NCBI RefSeq assembly: GCF_011682145.1
Contig: NZ_WHJH01000001.1
Span: 248,001-312,000 of the forward strand
Origin: Massilia mucilaginosa
GTDB taxonomy: Bacteria > Pseudomonadota > Gammaproteobacteria > Burkholderiales > Burkholderiaceae_D
Direction: 5' to 3'
DNA length: 64,000 bases
The notes under the pieces are model-generated. The model saw nothing but the letters and a program-made list of their open reading frames with translations, was not told the DNA's origin and ran no database searches. The stretch's first letter is position 1; every line of letters starts with the position of its first letter. Positions 18,215 through 27,893 of the stretch are shown here, one piece after another. Position numbers and translations under genes: made by a program.

Positions 18215-19624
18215 TCAGACGATGCGCGCTTCCCATCGCAGGCCGATGAACGGGCCGGAATCGGTTCCGACATGGTGGCAATCCATGCCGATGCCGGCCG
18301 CGAACAGCAAATCCTTGCCGCTGCTGACCACCGGCAGGCGCTCGCGCTCCCATGCCGGCACGTTGCAGGCCTGGTAGTGATACTTGAGCGGGCGCGTGGG
18401 GCGATTGGGCGCAGGTTTCAGGCGCTCGCCGCCCTTGCGGAAGTCGATCTGCAAGGCTTGCGCGCGCAGCCAGGCGGCGTCGAAGCCCTGCTCCGCCTGC
18501 TCGAAATGCAGCACCCCGCCGTAGGCCGGAAACGCGATGCTCGCCTCGCCGCTCCAGGTGAAGCGCTCGCCTTCCTTGACGAAAATCCCTTCGTCGTCGG
18601 GATCGCGCTGGCCGGCCAGGTCGGCCAGCCTGGGGGTGATGTACAACCGGTCGCGGTGGCGCCGGATGTGGCAGTCGGGGTGCGTCACCAGCAGTTGCGC
18701 GTCATGCCGCGCTTCGACCAGCTGGGTCACCATTTCGGTCAGCCAGGCGGTCGAGGGCATGCGCAGCGAGCGCAGGCCGAACCAGTAGCGCAGCATGTTG
18801 TAGGCGCGGTCCAGGCTCATCGCGCGCAGTTTGGCGACGTCGACGCAGTCGTCGACCAGGCAGCCTGCCAGATCCTGCACGGCCAGCTCGGTCAAGAGGC
18901 GCTGGGCCGACTGCGCGTGCGCGGCGCTGCGCGCGAAGCGTTCCTGGTAGCCGGGAAAGGCCGTGGCCAGCGCCGGCATCACCTGGTGGCGCAAGGCGTT
19001 GCGGGCGTAGCGCGGGTGGGTGTTCGATTCGTCTTCGACCCAGGCCACGCCGAACGCGGCCACGTAAGTTTCGAGCTGCTGGCGCGAGACCGCCAGCAAG
19101 GGCCGCGCCATCACCAGGTCCGGGTTACCCAGCAGTTCGGGCGCGGCGTTGGCCGCGTCCATGCCCGACAAGCCGGCCGTGCCGGAGCCGCGCAGCAGTT
19201 GCAGCAGCACGGTTTCGGCCTGGTCGTCGAGGTGGTGGGCGGTCAGCATCAGGCGCACGCCGTGTTCGCGGCACAGCTCGCCCAGGGCCGCGTAGCGCAG
19301 CTTGCGGGCGGCCGCTTCGACGCCGGATTTGGATTTTTGCAGTACCACGCGGCGCGCGGCGAAGCGCACGCCAAGCGCCGCGCAGGCCGCTTCGCAATGC
19401 GCCAGCCAGGCATCGGCGTTGGGGCTGATGCCGTGGTGGACGTGGAAAGCGAACAGGGGAACATCGTTGGCGCACGCGTACTGCGCCGCGAGGTGCAGCA
19501 GGGCCGAGGAATCGAGCCCGCCGCTGTAGGCGATCGCCACGGAGGGGCGCTCGCCTTGTGCACGCAACGCGTCAAGCGCCTGCGCAAACTGCGCTGCAAG
19601 CGCTGCGTTGGTGGTCTGGTTCAC
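18215..19624 (-). CDS. tilS: tRNA(Ile)-lysidine synthase
   Basis: The 469-residue product has the PP-loop SGGLDS at 34-39, the [11 protein letters not shown] motif of the N-type ATP pyrophosphatase, and a C-terminal region with R-K-G-G-E-R-L-K-P. TilS converts C34 of tRNA-Ile(CAU) to lysidine, which lets it read AUA and not AUG; it is essential. The start is the GTG at 19622-19624, which overlaps the accA stop in the sequence GTGA, so translation is coupled to accA. Confidence 0.96.
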   Translation of the reverse strand: MNQTTNAALAAQFAQALDALRAQGERPSVAIAYSGGLDSSALLHLAAQYACANDVPLFAFHVHHGISPNADAWLAHCEAACAALGVRFAARRVVLQKSKSGVEAAARKLRYAALGELCREHGVRLMLTAHHLDDQAETVLLQLLRGSGTAGLSGMDAANAAPELLGNPDLVMARPLLAVSRQQLETYVAAFGVAWVEDESNTHPRYARNALRHQVMPALATAFPGYQERFARSAAHAQSAQRLLTELAVQDLAGCLVDDCVDVAKLRAMSLDRAYNMLRYWFGLRSLRMPSTAWLTEMVTQLVEARHDAQLLVTHPDCHIRRHRDRLYITPRLADLAGQRDPDDEGIFVKEGERFTWSGEASIAFPAYGGVLHFEQAEQGFDAAWLRAQALQIDFRKGGERLKPAPNRPTRPLKYHYQACNVPAWERERLPVVSSGKDLLFAAGIGMDCHHVGTDSGPFIGLRWEARIV

Positions 19625-20598
19625 TCTTCGGCCGGGGTCGTTTCTTTGAATTTGCCGTAGCTCATCAACTTGTTGTGACGCGCTTCGAGCAGGTCCTTGG
19701 TTTTCATGCCCTGGAACTGGCGCAGGGTGTCGGCCAGCGCGCGCTTGAGCATGACGGCCATGTTCTTCGGATCGCGGTGGGCGCCGCCCAGCGGTTCGTT
19801 GATGATCTTGTCGATCAGGCCCATCGCTTTGAGACGGTGCGCGGTCAGGCCCAGGGCATCGGCGGCGTCGGAAGCGCGTTCGGAGGTTTTCCAGAGGATC
19901 GAGGCGCAACCTTCGGGCGAAATCACCGAGTAGGTGGCGTATTGCAGCATCAGCACGGCGTCGCCCACGGCAATCGCCAGCGCGCCGCCGGAGCCGCCTT
20001 CGCCGATGATGGTGGCGATCAGCGGCACCTTCAGTTCGGCCATGACGTACAGGTTGTGGCCGATGGCTTCGGACTGGCCGCGCTCTTCGGCGTCGATGCC
20101 GGGAAACGCACCGGGCGTGTCGACGAAGGTGAAGATCGGCAGGCCGAATTTTTCGGCCAGTTTCATCAGGCGCATGGCCTTGCGGTAGCCTTCGGGTTTC
20201 GGCATGCCGAAGTTGCGCAGGGCGCGTTCTTTGGTGTCGCGCCCCTTCTGGTGGCCGATGACCATGCACGACTGGCCGTTGAAACGGGCCAGGCCGCCAA
20301 CGATCGACAGGTCGTCCGCGTAGGAGCGGTCGCCGTGCAGTTCGTGGAAGTCGGTAAAGATTTCGTTCACGTAGTCCATGGTGTACGGACGTTGTGGATG
20401 GCGCGCAATCTGCGACACCTGCCATGGCGTGAGCTTGGCGTAAATATCTTTGGTCAGTTGCTGGCTCTTCTTGGCCAGGCGGTCGATTTCTTCGGAGATG
20501 TCGACAGCCGAATCGTCCTGGACGAAGCGCAGCTCTTCAATTTTGGAATCGAGCTCTGCAATTGGCTGCTCAAAATTGAGGAAAGTTGTTTTAATCAT
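19621..20598 (-). CDS. accA: Acetyl-CoA carboxylase, carboxyltransferase subunit alpha
   Basis: The 325-residue product has the usual AccA length and motifs: E-L-D-S-K-I-E near the N-terminus, H-P-Q-R-P-Y-T-x-D-Y, H-G-D-R, the G-G-L-A-R-F strand, and the oxyanion-hole glycines in G-E-G-G-S-G-G-A-L. With AccD it moves carboxyl from biotin to acetyl-CoA, the committed step of fatty acid synthesis. A GGAGG ribosome binding site precedes the ATG. It overlaps tilS by 4 bases downstream and lies 57 bases after the alkA-like gene. Confidence 0.97.
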   Translation of the reverse strand: MIKTTFLNFEQPIAELDSKIEELRFVQDDSAVDISEEIDRLAKKSQQLTKDIYAKLTPWQVSQIARHPQRPYTMDYVNEIFTDFHELHGDRSYADDLSIVGGLARFNGQSCMVIGHQKGRDTKERALRNFGMPKPEGYRKAMRLMKLAEKFGLPIFTFVDTPGAFPGIDAEERGQSEAIGHNLYVMAELKVPLIATIIGEGGSGGALAIAVGDAVLMLQYATYSVISPEGCASILWKTSERASDAADALGLTAHRLKAMGLIDKIINEPLGGAHRDPKNMAVMLKRALADTLRQFQGMKTKDLLEARHNKLMSYGKFKETTPAEE

Positions 20599-20655
20599 TG
20601 TACCTCCGGGTAAATTCTGGCCGCAACATACCCCACCGCACGGCCGCTACAGGCG

Positions 20656-21318
20656 CTATTCTACCGGAACCGGATCGAGGCTACGCCACAAATACCACGT
20701 AGCGACCGTTCTCCACGGTTCCCAATTGGCCGAGACCTCGCGCGCATCGCTACGGGATACAGGTTCGCCGGAAAAGTAGTTCTGGCTGATGCCCTGGATC
20801 AAACCAGGATCGTCCAGCGGCAAGACATTCGGCCGCAGCAGATTAAATATCAGGAACATCTCGGCTGTCCAGCGTCCGATGCCGCGAATCTGCACCAGCT
20901 CGGCGATGACGGCTTCGTCATCCATGTCGGCCCACTGGTTGGCGTGCACGCGCTTGGCCTTGAAATGGTCGGCCAGGTCGAGGATGTATTCGGTCTTGCG
21001 CTTGGACAGGCCGCAGGCCGACAGTTGCTCGGCGCCGGCCTTGATGACCTGGGCCGGCGTGATCCGGGGACACGCCAGCAAGAGCTTGTTCCAGGCGGCG
21101 TCAGCGGCCTTGGTGGTGACCTGCTGGCCCACCACCGAGCGCGCCAGGGTCGTAAACGGGTCGCCGTGGCCGACCAGGTGCAGGTCGCCGAACTGCGGGA
21201 TCAGCTTTTTCATGATGCGGTCGCGCTTCATGAGTTCGATCTTGGCCTGTTCCCAGTACGCGGGCACATCCAGCGGCGGCGGGGTGGTCCCCGCCGTTTC
21301 CTTGGTTGGCGCCATCAT
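20656..21318 (-). CDS. DNA-3-methyladenine glycosylase II (AlkA-like HhH-GPD)
   Basis: The 220-residue product is a helix-hairpin-helix DNA glycosylase. The hairpin is I-R-G-I-G-R-W-T-A near residues 144-152, and the catalytic Asp follows in L-P-L-D-D-P-G. The S-V-V-G-Q-Q-V-T segment near 63-70 is the usual N-terminal HhH-GPD helix. It would excise alkylated purines. The length is that of the compact bacterial AlkA branch lacking the E. coli N-terminal domain. Its ATG-ATG start overlaps the cysS stop (ATGATGA arrangement), so it is coupled to cysS. Confidence 0.88.
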   Translation of the reverse strand: MMAPTKETAGTTPPPLDVPAYWEQAKIELMKRDRIMKKLIPQFGDLHLVGHGDPFTTLARSVVGQQVTTKAADAAWNKLLLACPRITPAQVIKAGAEQLSACGLSKRKTEYILDLADHFKAKRVHANQWADMDDEAVIAELVQIRGIGRWTAEMFLIFNLLRPNVLPLDDPGLIQGISQNYFSGEPVSRSDAREVSANWEPWRTVATWYLWRSLDPVPVE

Positions 21319-22727
21319 GCACGGCGCCAGTTGGTCGTGCCGTCCGGCTTGTCTTCGAGGACGATGCCGGCCGCCAGCAAGCCGGTGCGAATGCTGTCGG
21401 ATTCGGCGAAGTTGCGCGCCTTCTTGGCCTCGGCGCGGCGCGCGATCGCGTCCACGATGGCGGCTTCAATCATGGCACCCTCTTCCACGCCGCCTTGCAG
21501 GAATGCCTGCGGATGGCGTTCGAGCAGGCCCAGCACGGCGGCCAGCGCCTTGAACTGGCGCGCGTGGGCGACCGACTTGCTTTTGTTCAGTTCCGTGACC
21601 AGATCGAACAGCACGGCAATCGCGATCGGCGTGTTGAAGTCGTCGTCCATCGCTTCGCGGAAGCGGATGGCGTGGGCTTCGTTCCAGTCGACCTCGACTG
21701 CTTCAGCACCGAGCTCGACACCGGACAAGGCCGTGTACAGGCGCGTCAGCGCAGCCTTGGCGTCGTCCAGGTTATCGGTGCCGTAGTTGAGCGGACTGCG
21801 GTAGTGGCCGCGCAGGATGAAGAAGCGGATCACCTCGGCATCGTACAGCTTGAGCACGTCGCGGATCGTGAAGAAGTTGTTGAGCGACTTGGACATCTTC
21901 TCGGCGACCTTGGTCGCTTCGTCGACCACGCGCACGAAGCCGTTGTGGACCCAGTAATTGGCCATCGGATGGCCGAACGCGCCTTCGGACTGGGCGATCT
22001 CGTTCTCGTGGTGCGGGAACTGCAGGTCGGCGCCGCCGCCGTGGATGTCGAAATGCCGGCCGAGCGTCGCGCACGACATGGCCGAGCACTCGATATGCCA
22101 GCCCGGACGGCCGCTGCCCCAGGTCGAGTCCCATTTGACTTCGTCCGGCTCGGACTCCTTGGAGGCCTTCCAGAGCACGAAGTCGAGCGGATCGCGCTTG
22201 CCGGTATTGACGTCGACCCGTTCGCCCGCGCGCAGGTCGTCGAGCGACTTGCCGGACAGCTTGCCGTAGCCGGGGAAATTGCGCACCGCAAAATTGACGT
22301 CGCCATCTTCCGACTTGTAGGCCAGGCCCTTCTGTTCCAGCTGGGCGATGATCGACAGCATCTGCGGCACATACTGGGTGGCATGCGGCACCACGTCGGG
22401 CGCCAGGATGCCGAGCGCGGCGGTGTCTTCGTCCATGTACTTTTCGAAGCGCGAGGTCAGCGAGAAAATCGACTCGCCGTTCTCGACGGCGCGCTTGATG
22501 ATCTTGTCTTCGATGTCGGTGATGTTGCGCACGTACGTGACCTGATAGCCCGACACCTTGAGCCAGCGGTAAATGACGTCGAACGCCATCATCATGCGCG
22601 CATGGCCGATATGGCAGTAGTCGTAAATGGTCATCCCGCACACGTACATGCCGGCTTTACCTGGCTCGATGGGGGTGAATACCTGCTTTTCACGCGCAAG
22701 CGTGTTGTAGATCTTTAATTGGCTCAT
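21315..22727 (-). CDS. cysS: Cysteinyl-tRNA synthetase
   Basis: The 470-residue product has the zinc ligand in Y-V-C-G-M-T, the class I H-I-G-H motif at C-H-I-G-H-A, a second Cys in H-I-E-C-S-A-M, the H-E-N-E zinc residues and the K-M-S-K-S loop. The ATG at 22727 aligns with the normal N-terminus (MSQLKIYN). It is the first gene of the minus-strand run. The leader of about 150 bases upstream holds no recognisable T-box or riboswitch. Confidence 0.97.
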   Translation of the reverse strand: MSQLKIYNTLAREKQVFTPIEPGKAGMYVCGMTIYDYCHIGHARMMMAFDVIYRWLKVSGYQVTYVRNITDIEDKIIKRAVENGESIFSLTSRFEKYMDEDTAALGILAPDVVPHATQYVPQMLSIIAQLEQKGLAYKSEDGDVNFAVRNFPGYGKLSGKSLDDLRAGERVDVNTGKRDPLDFVLWKASKESEPDEVKWDSTWGSGRPGWHIECSAMSCATLGRHFDIHGGGADLQFPHHENEIAQSEGAFGHPMANYWVHNGFVRVVDEATKVAEKMSKSLNNFFTIRDVLKLYDAEVIRFFILRGHYRSPLNYGTDNLDDAKAALTRLYTALSGVELGAEAVEVDWNEAHAIRFREAMDDDFNTPIAIAVLFDLVTELNKSKSVAHARQFKALAAVLGLLERHPQAFLQGGVEEGAMIEAAIVDAIARRAEAKKARNFAESDSIRTGLLAAGIVLEDKPDGTTNWRRA

Positions 22728-22884
22728 CAGATTCTTACTCGTTACAGCGCGCGCCGCGCTCGGGCAAAACGACAACCGGGCGCGATCGCCGCGGTGGGCG
22801 CGCGCCGGTCAGGCGTGGTTTGCATCGAGATCGTCGGAGCCCTCTGTCTTGTTCTTCTTTGATAGAATGGGACGTTCTGTACAA

Positions 22885-22893
22885 AGTATAGCA
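22885..22893 (-). promoter_or_regulatory. Extended -10 promoter for cysS
   Basis: On the minus strand TGCTATACT matches the extended -10 consensus (TGn plus TATAAT-like). No good -35 is seen, as expected for this class. It would give a leader of about 150 bases. Confidence 0.45.
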
Positions 22894-23000
22894 TTGTTAA
22901 AATCCCGGCTGGCCGCATATGGATCAGGTTTATTTTTGCGGTAAAGGCTTGACAGCCCCTCCGCCCTATAACAACAAACACTTCACGTCAAGGATTCTAA

Positions 23001-23609
23001 ATGCAAGATTCGTTATTGTTCCGCATGCCCTTTGCTTCCCGCCCTCTGCTGGCACGCTTTCTCGCACTCTTCGCCGGCCTGACCCTCAGCACCGCCGTGC
23101 TCGCGAGCGACACGCCGCAAGTCTCGCTGAAAACGAGCATGGGCGAGATCGTGCTCGAACTCGACCAGGCCAAAGCGCCGAATACGGTCGCCAATTTTCT
23201 GCAGTACGTCAAAAGCGGCCATTACAAGGGCTTGATTTTCCACCGCGTGATTAACGACTTCATGATCCAGGGCGGCGGCATGGATGAAAAAATGCTGCCG
23301 CGCCGCACCAACAAGCCGGTCCAGAACGAAGCCAAGAACGGCTTGCTGAACGTGCCCTACTCAATCGCCATGGCGCGCACGCAGGATCCGAATTCGGCCA
23401 CCTCGCAATTTTTCATCAACGTCGCCGAAAACACCAATCTCGACTATCCGGGCCGCGACGGCTTCGGCTACACCGTATTCGGCAAGGTCATTTCCGGCCA
23501 GGAAGTGGTCGACAAGATCAAGGGCGTCATGGTCGACGACGTGCGCGGCAACCAGAACGTGCCGGTCACGCCGATCGTCATCAAGTCCGCCACCATCGTC
23601 AAGCCCTGA
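23001..23609 (+). CDS. ppiA: Periplasmic peptidyl-prolyl cis-trans isomerase
   Basis: The 202-residue product has a signal peptide (cleavage near VLAS, residue 36) and a complete cyclophilin domain: F-H-R-V-I-N-D-F-M-I-Q-G-G (catalytic Arg), M-A-R-T near 128, S-Q-F-F-I-N-V, and G-Y-T-V-F-G-K. It speeds proline isomerisation during folding of exported proteins. The ATG at 23001 has AAGGA upstream. The cytoplasmic homologue ppiB follows 64 bases later, so the pair arose by duplication and is probably co-expressed. Confidence 0.95.
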   Translation: MQDSLLFRMPFASRPLLARFLALFAGLTLSTAVLASDTPQVSLKTSMGEIVLELDQAKAPNTVANFLQYVKSGHYKGLIFHRVINDFMIQGGGMDEKMLPRRTNKPVQNEAKNGLLNVPYSIAMARTQDPNSATSQFFINVAENTNLDYPGRDGFGYTVFGKVISGQEVVDKIKGVMVDDVRGNQNVPVTPIVIKSATIVKP

Positions 23610-23673
23610 ATTTTCACTGTTGCCGTAAAATAGCGGCGCCGTCAACCAATCACCCAACCAAGAGGAATCACAC

Positions 23674-24150
23674 ATGGCCATTCTCATCACCACCAACATG
23701 GGCAACATCACCGCCGAACTGGACGCCGAAAAAGCGCCTAAAACGGTCGCCAACTTCCTCGACTATGTGGCCAAAGGCCATTACACCAACACCATTTTCC
23801 ACCGCGTCATCGCCGACTTCATGATCCAGGGCGGCGGCATGGAGCCGAACATGCGCCAGAAGCCAGCCGACCAGACCGTCGAAAACGAAGCCAGCAACGG
23901 CCTCAAGAACGATACCTACACCCTGGCGATGGCCCGCACCTCGGCCCCGCATTCGGCCTCGGCCCAGTTCTTCATCAACGTCAAGAACAACAGCTTCCTC
24001 GACTATCCAGGCCAGGACGGCTTCGGCTACGCGGTGTTCGGCAAAGTCACCGAAGGCAAGGAAGTGGTCGACGCGATCCGCAAGGTCAAGACCAAGAGCG
24101 GCGACGTGCCACTCGAGCCAGTGATCATCGAAAAAATCGAAGTTATCTAA
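23674..24150 (+). CDS. ppiB: Cytoplasmic peptidyl-prolyl cis-trans isomerase
   Basis: The 158-residue product is a cyclophilin without a signal peptide. It keeps F-H-R-V-I-A-D-F-M-I-Q-G-G-G, M-A-R-T, A-Q-F-F-I-N and Y-A-V-F-G-K. An AGAGGAA ribosome binding site precedes the ATG, and a TAAAAT -10-like box lies about 40 bases upstream, so it may have its own promoter besides read-through from ppiA. In this family the gene order ppiA-ppiB-lpxH next to cysS is common in Burkholderiales. Confidence 0.96.
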   Translation: MAILITTNMGNITAELDAEKAPKTVANFLDYVAKGHYTNTIFHRVIADFMIQGGGMEPNMRQKPADQTVENEASNGLKNDTYTLAMARTSAPHSASAQFFINVKNNSFLDYPGQDGFGYAVFGKVTEGKEVVDAIRKVKTKSGDVPLEPVIIEKIEVI

Positions 24151-24198
24151 GCAAAGCAAAAGCATGATGCGCGAGCCAACCCCACCGGCAGTGGCCGA

Positions 24199-24960
24199 AT
24201 GACCCTGCCTGCGCGAACGCTCGCGCTGTTTATTTCAGACCTGCATCTGCAGGAAGCGCATGCGCGCACCCTGGACGCCTTCTTCGCTTTCCTGGAAGAA
24301 CGCGCAATGGCGGCGCGCGCGCTGTACATCCTCGGCGACCTGTTCGAATACTGGGCCGGCGACGACGATCTCGACGCGCCCCTGCACCGCCGCATCGCCT
24401 CGGGCATCCGCGCCGTCAGCGATGCCGGCATCCCGGTCTACTGGATCGCCGGCAACCGCGACTTTTTAGTGGGCCAGGCCTTTGCCGACGCCGCCGGCAT
24501 GCAATTGCTGGACGAGCCGCACATTGCCGAGATTGGCGGGCAGAAAATTGTTGTCGTGCATGGCGACGCCCAATGCACCGACGACGTCAAGTACATGGCG
24601 TTTCGCCAGCAGGTGCGCCAACCGGCCTGGCAGGCGCAGTTCCTGGCCATGCCGCTGGCGCAGCGCAAGGCGATCATCGCCAACCTGCGCGAAGGCAGCA
24701 AGGAAGCGCACAGCACCAAGACCATGGAAATCATGGATGTCACGCCGCAAGCGATCGATGAACTGTTCGCCGCCACCGGTACCAGTGTCCTGATCCACGG
24801 CCACACGCACCGCCCGGCCCTGCACGAGCACGGCGGCAAGCGCCGCTACGTGCTGCCCGACTGGGAGCCGGATGCCGAACCGCCGCGCGGCGGCTGGATC
24901 GCCATCGGCGACGGCGGCGCCATCACGCGCCACGACCTGGACGGCAAAGTCATCGGCTAG
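24199..24960 (+). CDS. lpxH: UDP-2,3-diacylglucosamine diphosphatase
   Basis: The 253-residue product has the calcineurin-like phosphoesterase set: S-D-L-H-L at 13-17, G-D-L-F-E-Y-W near 47, G-N-R-D-F near 86, H-G-D near 122 and H-G-H-T-H-R-P near 201. LpxH hydrolyses UDP-2,3-diacylglucosamine to lipid X and UMP in lipid A synthesis at the inner membrane surface. It follows ppiB by 48 bases. It converges on the NHL lipoprotein gene with a 7-base gap. Confidence 0.95.
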   Translation: MTLPARTLALFISDLHLQEAHARTLDAFFAFLEERAMAARALYILGDLFEYWAGDDDLDAPLHRRIASGIRAVSDAGIPVYWIAGNRDFLVGQAFADAAGMQLLDEPHIAEIGGQKIVVVHGDAQCTDDVKYMAFRQQVRQPAWQAQFLAMPLAQRKAIIANLREGSKEAHSTKTMEIMDVTPQAIDELFAATGTSVLIHGHTHRPALHEHGGKRRYVLPDWEPDAEPPRGGWIAIGDGGAITRHDLDGKVIG

Positions 24961-24967
24961 ACCTGCC

Positions 24968-27004
24968 TCAGTCGGCCGGCAGCGGCGTGTGCACCACCGC
25001 GTACGAGGTCACGCCGATCAGCATCCCATTCCCCACCGCGATACCGCCAAGCACCGGCCTGCCCCAGGCCAGCGCCGGGGTCGACACGGTGCCGTCCGGC
25101 GCGACCTTGCGCAGCAAGCCCTGCCCGCTCAGGTACATGTCGCCATTCGGCGCGAACGCCATCTCGGTATTGCCGTGGAAACCCAGCATGGCGTTGCCGG
25201 CCGGACCATCGAGGTCGCCCATCCAGAACGGCGAGCCGGCGAAGCGGGCCAGCTTGCCGGCCTTGCTCAATTTGTAGATGGTCAGGCTGGCCGCGTCGGC
25301 CACGTACAGATTGCCCGGGCGGTCGTAGGCGATGCTCGCCGGCCGCAGGGAACTGTCGTTCAGGCCGTCGCGACCGTAGCCGACATCGGCGATCAGCTCG
25401 GTCACCTTGCCCGATGGCGACACCTGGCGCACCGCGATGGAACCGGCGATGGCCAGGTTCTCTTCGGCATCGACGGCGATATCGAGGACATCGCTGTTTT
25501 GCGGCGTGTACGACTGCACGATCGTGGTCGCGCCGCGCTCGATCCTGACGATCTGGTACGCATCGGCCACATACACGGCGCCGTTCGGGCTGATCGCAAT
25601 GCTGTACGGCTCCCTGAACGTGGCGCCCTTCATGCCGTTGCCGGCAAACAGGCTGACCGTGCCATCGGGGCTGACCATGCGCACCAGGTTGGTCGCGTGG
25701 TCGGCAATGTACAGATTGCCGGCCGCATCGGCCGCCGTACCGTCCGGCCGGTTGAAACGCGCGGCGCCGCCCTTGCCGTCCACGCTGCCGCTGGCCACGG
25801 CCGTCGCGGCCGAGGTGCTCACCACGCCTGCCGGGGTCACGGTGCGGATCGACGGGGCGCCGCTGTCGAGCGCGACGATATTGCCCGATGCCGTCATGAG
25901 CAGCGGGCCGAGGTAGGAGAAACGGGCATCGGCGCCGCTGCCGTCGCGCACCGCGCCGCCGGCGCTGTTGCCGGCCACGGTGGTGACCACGCCGCCAGCG
26001 CTGACTTTGCGCAACAGGTCGACATCGCTGACATAGATGTCGCCGGCCGCATCGGCCACCATGGCACGCGGCGCGACCAGCACGGCCGCCGCGCCGACCC
26101 CGTCGCGCGCCGCTCCGTAATTGCCACCGGCAACAAAGGTGGCGACGCCGCCGGCGATGCGGTAAATCCGGGTGAATTCGGACACATAGATCGTCCCGTC
26201 GCTGGTGACGGCGATCCGGCTCGGGCGCCGCATTTCCCATTGTTCGGCCGGGTTGCGGGTCCAGCTCACGCGGCTGACCACGCCGGCTGGCGTGACGCGG
26301 CGGATGCCGGCGTATTCCAGCACGAGGTAGTCGCCATTGACGTCGAGCGCGATCTCGGCCGGACGGTCGAAAAACGCTTGCGCGCCGCTGCCGTCGCCAC
26401 TGCCAACGCGCCCGGTGCCGGACATGCAGACCGCCTCGACCGTCCCGGCCAGGGTGCTGACCACGCCGGCCGGCGTGATCTTGCGCAGCGTATTGTTGCA
26501 GGTGTCGGTCACGATCAGGTTGCCGGCCTGATCGACGATCAGGCGCGACAGGTGATTGAAATTGAAGCTGGCCGCGCTGCCGATCCCATCCTGGCTGCCG
26601 TAGCGGGCGATGGAACCGGCCAGCACCGACATCGCGCCCGACGGCGTGAGTTTGAAGATGACCTGCTTGGCGCGGTCGAGCACGTAGGTGTTGCCGGCCT
26701 TGTCGATCGCCATGCCGTTGGGTATTTGCAGCACGGTTTCCTTGCCGGCGCGCACGGACTGCATGCAGCTGATGCCGAGCGCGGCCATGTCATCGTCGCC
26801 GGCCGCCACGTAGTCGGTCACGCCCGGGCCGCATTTGGCGGCAACGGGCTTGAGGTCCGGCGTGGCCGCAAGCGGGGTTGCCGGCGCGCCGGACGACGCG
26901 CCCGATCCCCCTCCCCCGCAGGCGCTGAACAGCGCGCAGGCAAGCAGCGCGGCGCCGCGGCGCATCGCCGTGGTCAGGGGGGATGGCAGGTGGTCGTGTC
27001 GCAT
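24968..27004 (-). CDS. NHL-repeat lipoprotein A
   Basis: The 678-residue product has a lipoprotein signal with lipobox L-F-S-A-C at about residues 25-29 followed by Gly/Ser-rich sequence. The rest is a run of NHL-type blades, each with a G-x-A-x-D-x-x-G-N-x-Y-V-x-D pattern and closing R-K-x-x-x-x-G-x-V-T-T-x-A-G, consistent with one or two beta-propellers. NHL propellers bind proteins or glycans; no enzyme motif is seen. It is a paralogue of the gene at 29426-31432, with the same domain plan and a shared promoter element (TGCTGCC, 13 bases, TATATT). Both genes face the same way on either side of a redox operon. Confidence 0.8.
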   Translation of the reverse strand: MRHDHLPSPLTTAMRRGAALLACALFSACGGGGSGASSGAPATPLAATPDLKPVAAKCGPGVTDYVAAGDDDMAALGISCMQSVRAGKETVLQIPNGMAIDKAGNTYVLDRAKQVIFKLTPSGAMSVLAGSIARYGSQDGIGSAASFNFNHLSRLIVDQAGNLIVTDTCNNTLRKITPAGVVSTLAGTVEAVCMSGTGRVGSGDGSGAQAFFDRPAEIALDVNGDYLVLEYAGIRRVTPAGVVSRVSWTRNPAEQWEMRRPSRIAVTSDGTIYVSEFTRIYRIAGGVATFVAGGNYGAARDGVGAAAVLVAPRAMVADAAGDIYVSDVDLLRKVSAGGVVTTVAGNSAGGAVRDGSGADARFSYLGPLLMTASGNIVALDSGAPSIRTVTPAGVVSTSAATAVASGSVDGKGGAARFNRPDGTAADAAGNLYIADHATNLVRMVSPDGTVSLFAGNGMKGATFREPYSIAISPNGAVYVADAYQIVRIERGATTIVQSYTPQNSDVLDIAVDAEENLAIAGSIAVRQVSPSGKVTELIADVGYGRDGLNDSSLRPASIAYDRPGNLYVADAASLTIYKLSKAGKLARFAGSPFWMGDLDGPAGNAMLGFHGNTEMAFAPNGDMYLSGQGLLRKVAPDGTVSTPALAWGRPVLGGIAVGNGMLIGVTSYAVVHTPLPAD

Positions 27005-27035
27005 TGATTCTTTGGTCAGTGGGTCTCGGACAGCG

Positions 27036-27061
27036 AATATACCGACTTTGGACCGGCAGCA
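27036..27061 (-). promoter_or_regulatory. Promoter element shared by the two NHL lipoprotein genes
   Basis: On the minus strand TGCTGCC (27055-27061) is followed after 13 bases by TATATT (27036-27041), 31 bases before the ATG. The same two blocks with the same 13-base gap, plus several conserved bases between them (TC.AAA.TCG), precede the paralogue at 31462-31487. Confidence 0.6.
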
Positions 27062-27071
27062 CTAGGTAAAA

Positions 27072-27086
27072 GAAGAATCATTCTCA
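27072..27086. promoter_or_regulatory. Fur-box-like site
   Basis: On the minus strand TGAGAATGATTCTTC matches the 7-1-7 Fur model TGATAATnATTATCA at 10 of 14 informative positions. It lies between the divergent NHL lipoprotein and marR genes. Confidence 0.35.
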
Positions 27087-27101
27087 TTTCTACTATTTAG
27101 T

Positions 27102-27112
27102 TAGGACTCTTG
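27102..27112. promoter_or_regulatory. MarR operator at its own promoter
   Basis: TAGGACTCTTG within TTAGTTAGGACTCTTGA shares 14 bases (TAGTTAGGACTC-T) with the more perfect palindrome at 27820-27830. It overlaps the -35 of the marR promoter, which suggests autorepression. Confidence 0.55.
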
Positions 27113-27137
27113 ATTTAATTGCCGGGCGTGGTATGAT
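27110..27137 (+). promoter_or_regulatory. marR promoter
   Basis: TTGATT and TATGAT are separated by 16 bases. The -10 ends seven bases before the ATG at 27145, so transcription would begin at or beside that ATG. Confidence 0.5.
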
Positions 27138-27144
27138 GCGTCGC

Positions 27145-27798
27145 ATGGACATCAAACCTGAAACGCCGTGGGACGGCACACCGGATATTTCGGCGCGCAT
27201 CGTGGTTGCGATCAGCCGGGTCTCGAGCGTGCTGCGCGCCGGCATGTGGGAGTTCGCCACGGCGGAAAACCTGAATCCGACCCAGGCCGAGATTTTGCAG
27301 CTGCTGAAAGACCGCAGCACGGGCGTGCGCCTGTCGTGGCTGGCCGCGCAGTTGTCGGTGTCCCCCGCCAGCGCCAGCGATTCGGTGACGGCCCTGGTCG
27401 GCAAGGGATTGGTGCGCAAAGCCCGCGCCGAGGATGACGGCCGCGCCAGCGCGCTGTGGCTGACCGAGCAGGGCAAGGCGATGGTCGAGAAAATGATGTC
27501 GGCCCTCGGTTTTGCCGATCACGCCGCCGCCGCGCTCGATGCCCAGGTCAAGGACCAGTTGCTGGTCGGCCTGTTCAAGCTGATCGCGCAATTGCAGAAA
27601 AGCGAGCGCTTTCCGGCCTTGCGCGCCTGCCTGTCGTGCCGCTACTTCGAGCCGAACGTCAATCCCGGCAGTCCGGCGCCGCATCACTGCGCGCTGGTCA
27701 AGGCGGCCTTGCCGATTTCGTTTCTGCGCATCGATTGCGCCGAGCATCAGCCGACCGATCCGGCGACCGAACGCCGCAACTGGGCCGCGTTCGCCTGA
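27145..27798 (+). CDS. MarR family regulator with a C-terminal cysteine cluster
   Basis: The 217-residue product has a winged helix: the recognition region is L-S-W-L-A-A-Q-L-S-V-S-P-A-S-A-S-D-S-V-T near residues 68-87 and the wing is R-K-A-R-A-E-D-D-G-R-A. It is longer than ordinary MarR proteins by about 60 residues, and that tail holds CLSC (162, 165), Cys182 and Cys198, a possible metal or thiol switch. The start at 27145 is chosen because upstream in-frame ATGs sit in the -10 box. Palindromic sites lie in its own promoter and in that of the AhpD-like gene downstream, so it is the likely repressor of both. Confidence 0.8.
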   Translation: MDIKPETPWDGTPDISARIVVAISRVSSVLRAGMWEFATAENLNPTQAEILQLLKDRSTGVRLSWLAAQLSVSPASASDSVTALVGKGLVRKARAEDDGRASALWLTEQGKAMVEKMMSALGFADHAAAALDAQVKDQLLVGLFKLIAQLQKSERFPALRACLSCRYFEPNVNPGSPAPHHCALVKAALPISFLRIDCAEHQPTDPATERRNWAAFA

Positions 27799-27805
27799 GT
27801 TTTTT

Positions 27806-27834
27806 TTGCACCAAATAGTTAGGACTCCTATTGA
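27806..27834 (+). promoter_or_regulatory. Promoter and operator of the AhpD-like/redoxin operon
   Basis: TTGCAC (27806-27811) and TATTGA (27829-27834) are 17 bases apart. The near-perfect palindrome TAGGA-C-TCCTA (27820-27830) fills the spacer and touches the -10, an ideal position for a repressor. The same core is found at the marR promoter. Confidence 0.65.
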
Positions 27835-27893
27835 AAAGCGTTCAAGGCCGCGCTTTTCATGTTCCCAACCGGCCTGTTTATGAAGGAAACATC

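Noticed and set aside
18215-20425. Minus-strand frame of 736 codons joining accA and tilS regions
   Set aside because: The first part is out of frame with accA; tilS really begins at the GTG at 19624.
22949-22972. TTGACA followed by TATAAC upstream of ppiA
   Set aside because: The spacing is only 12 bases, too short for a sigma-70 promoter.
24872-27007. Plus-strand frame of 711 codons rich in Ala, Gly, Arg and His
   Set aside because: It is antisense to NHL lipoprotein A; the minus strand has a lipobox and repeat motifs. The same applies to 29420-31411 opposite lipoprotein B.
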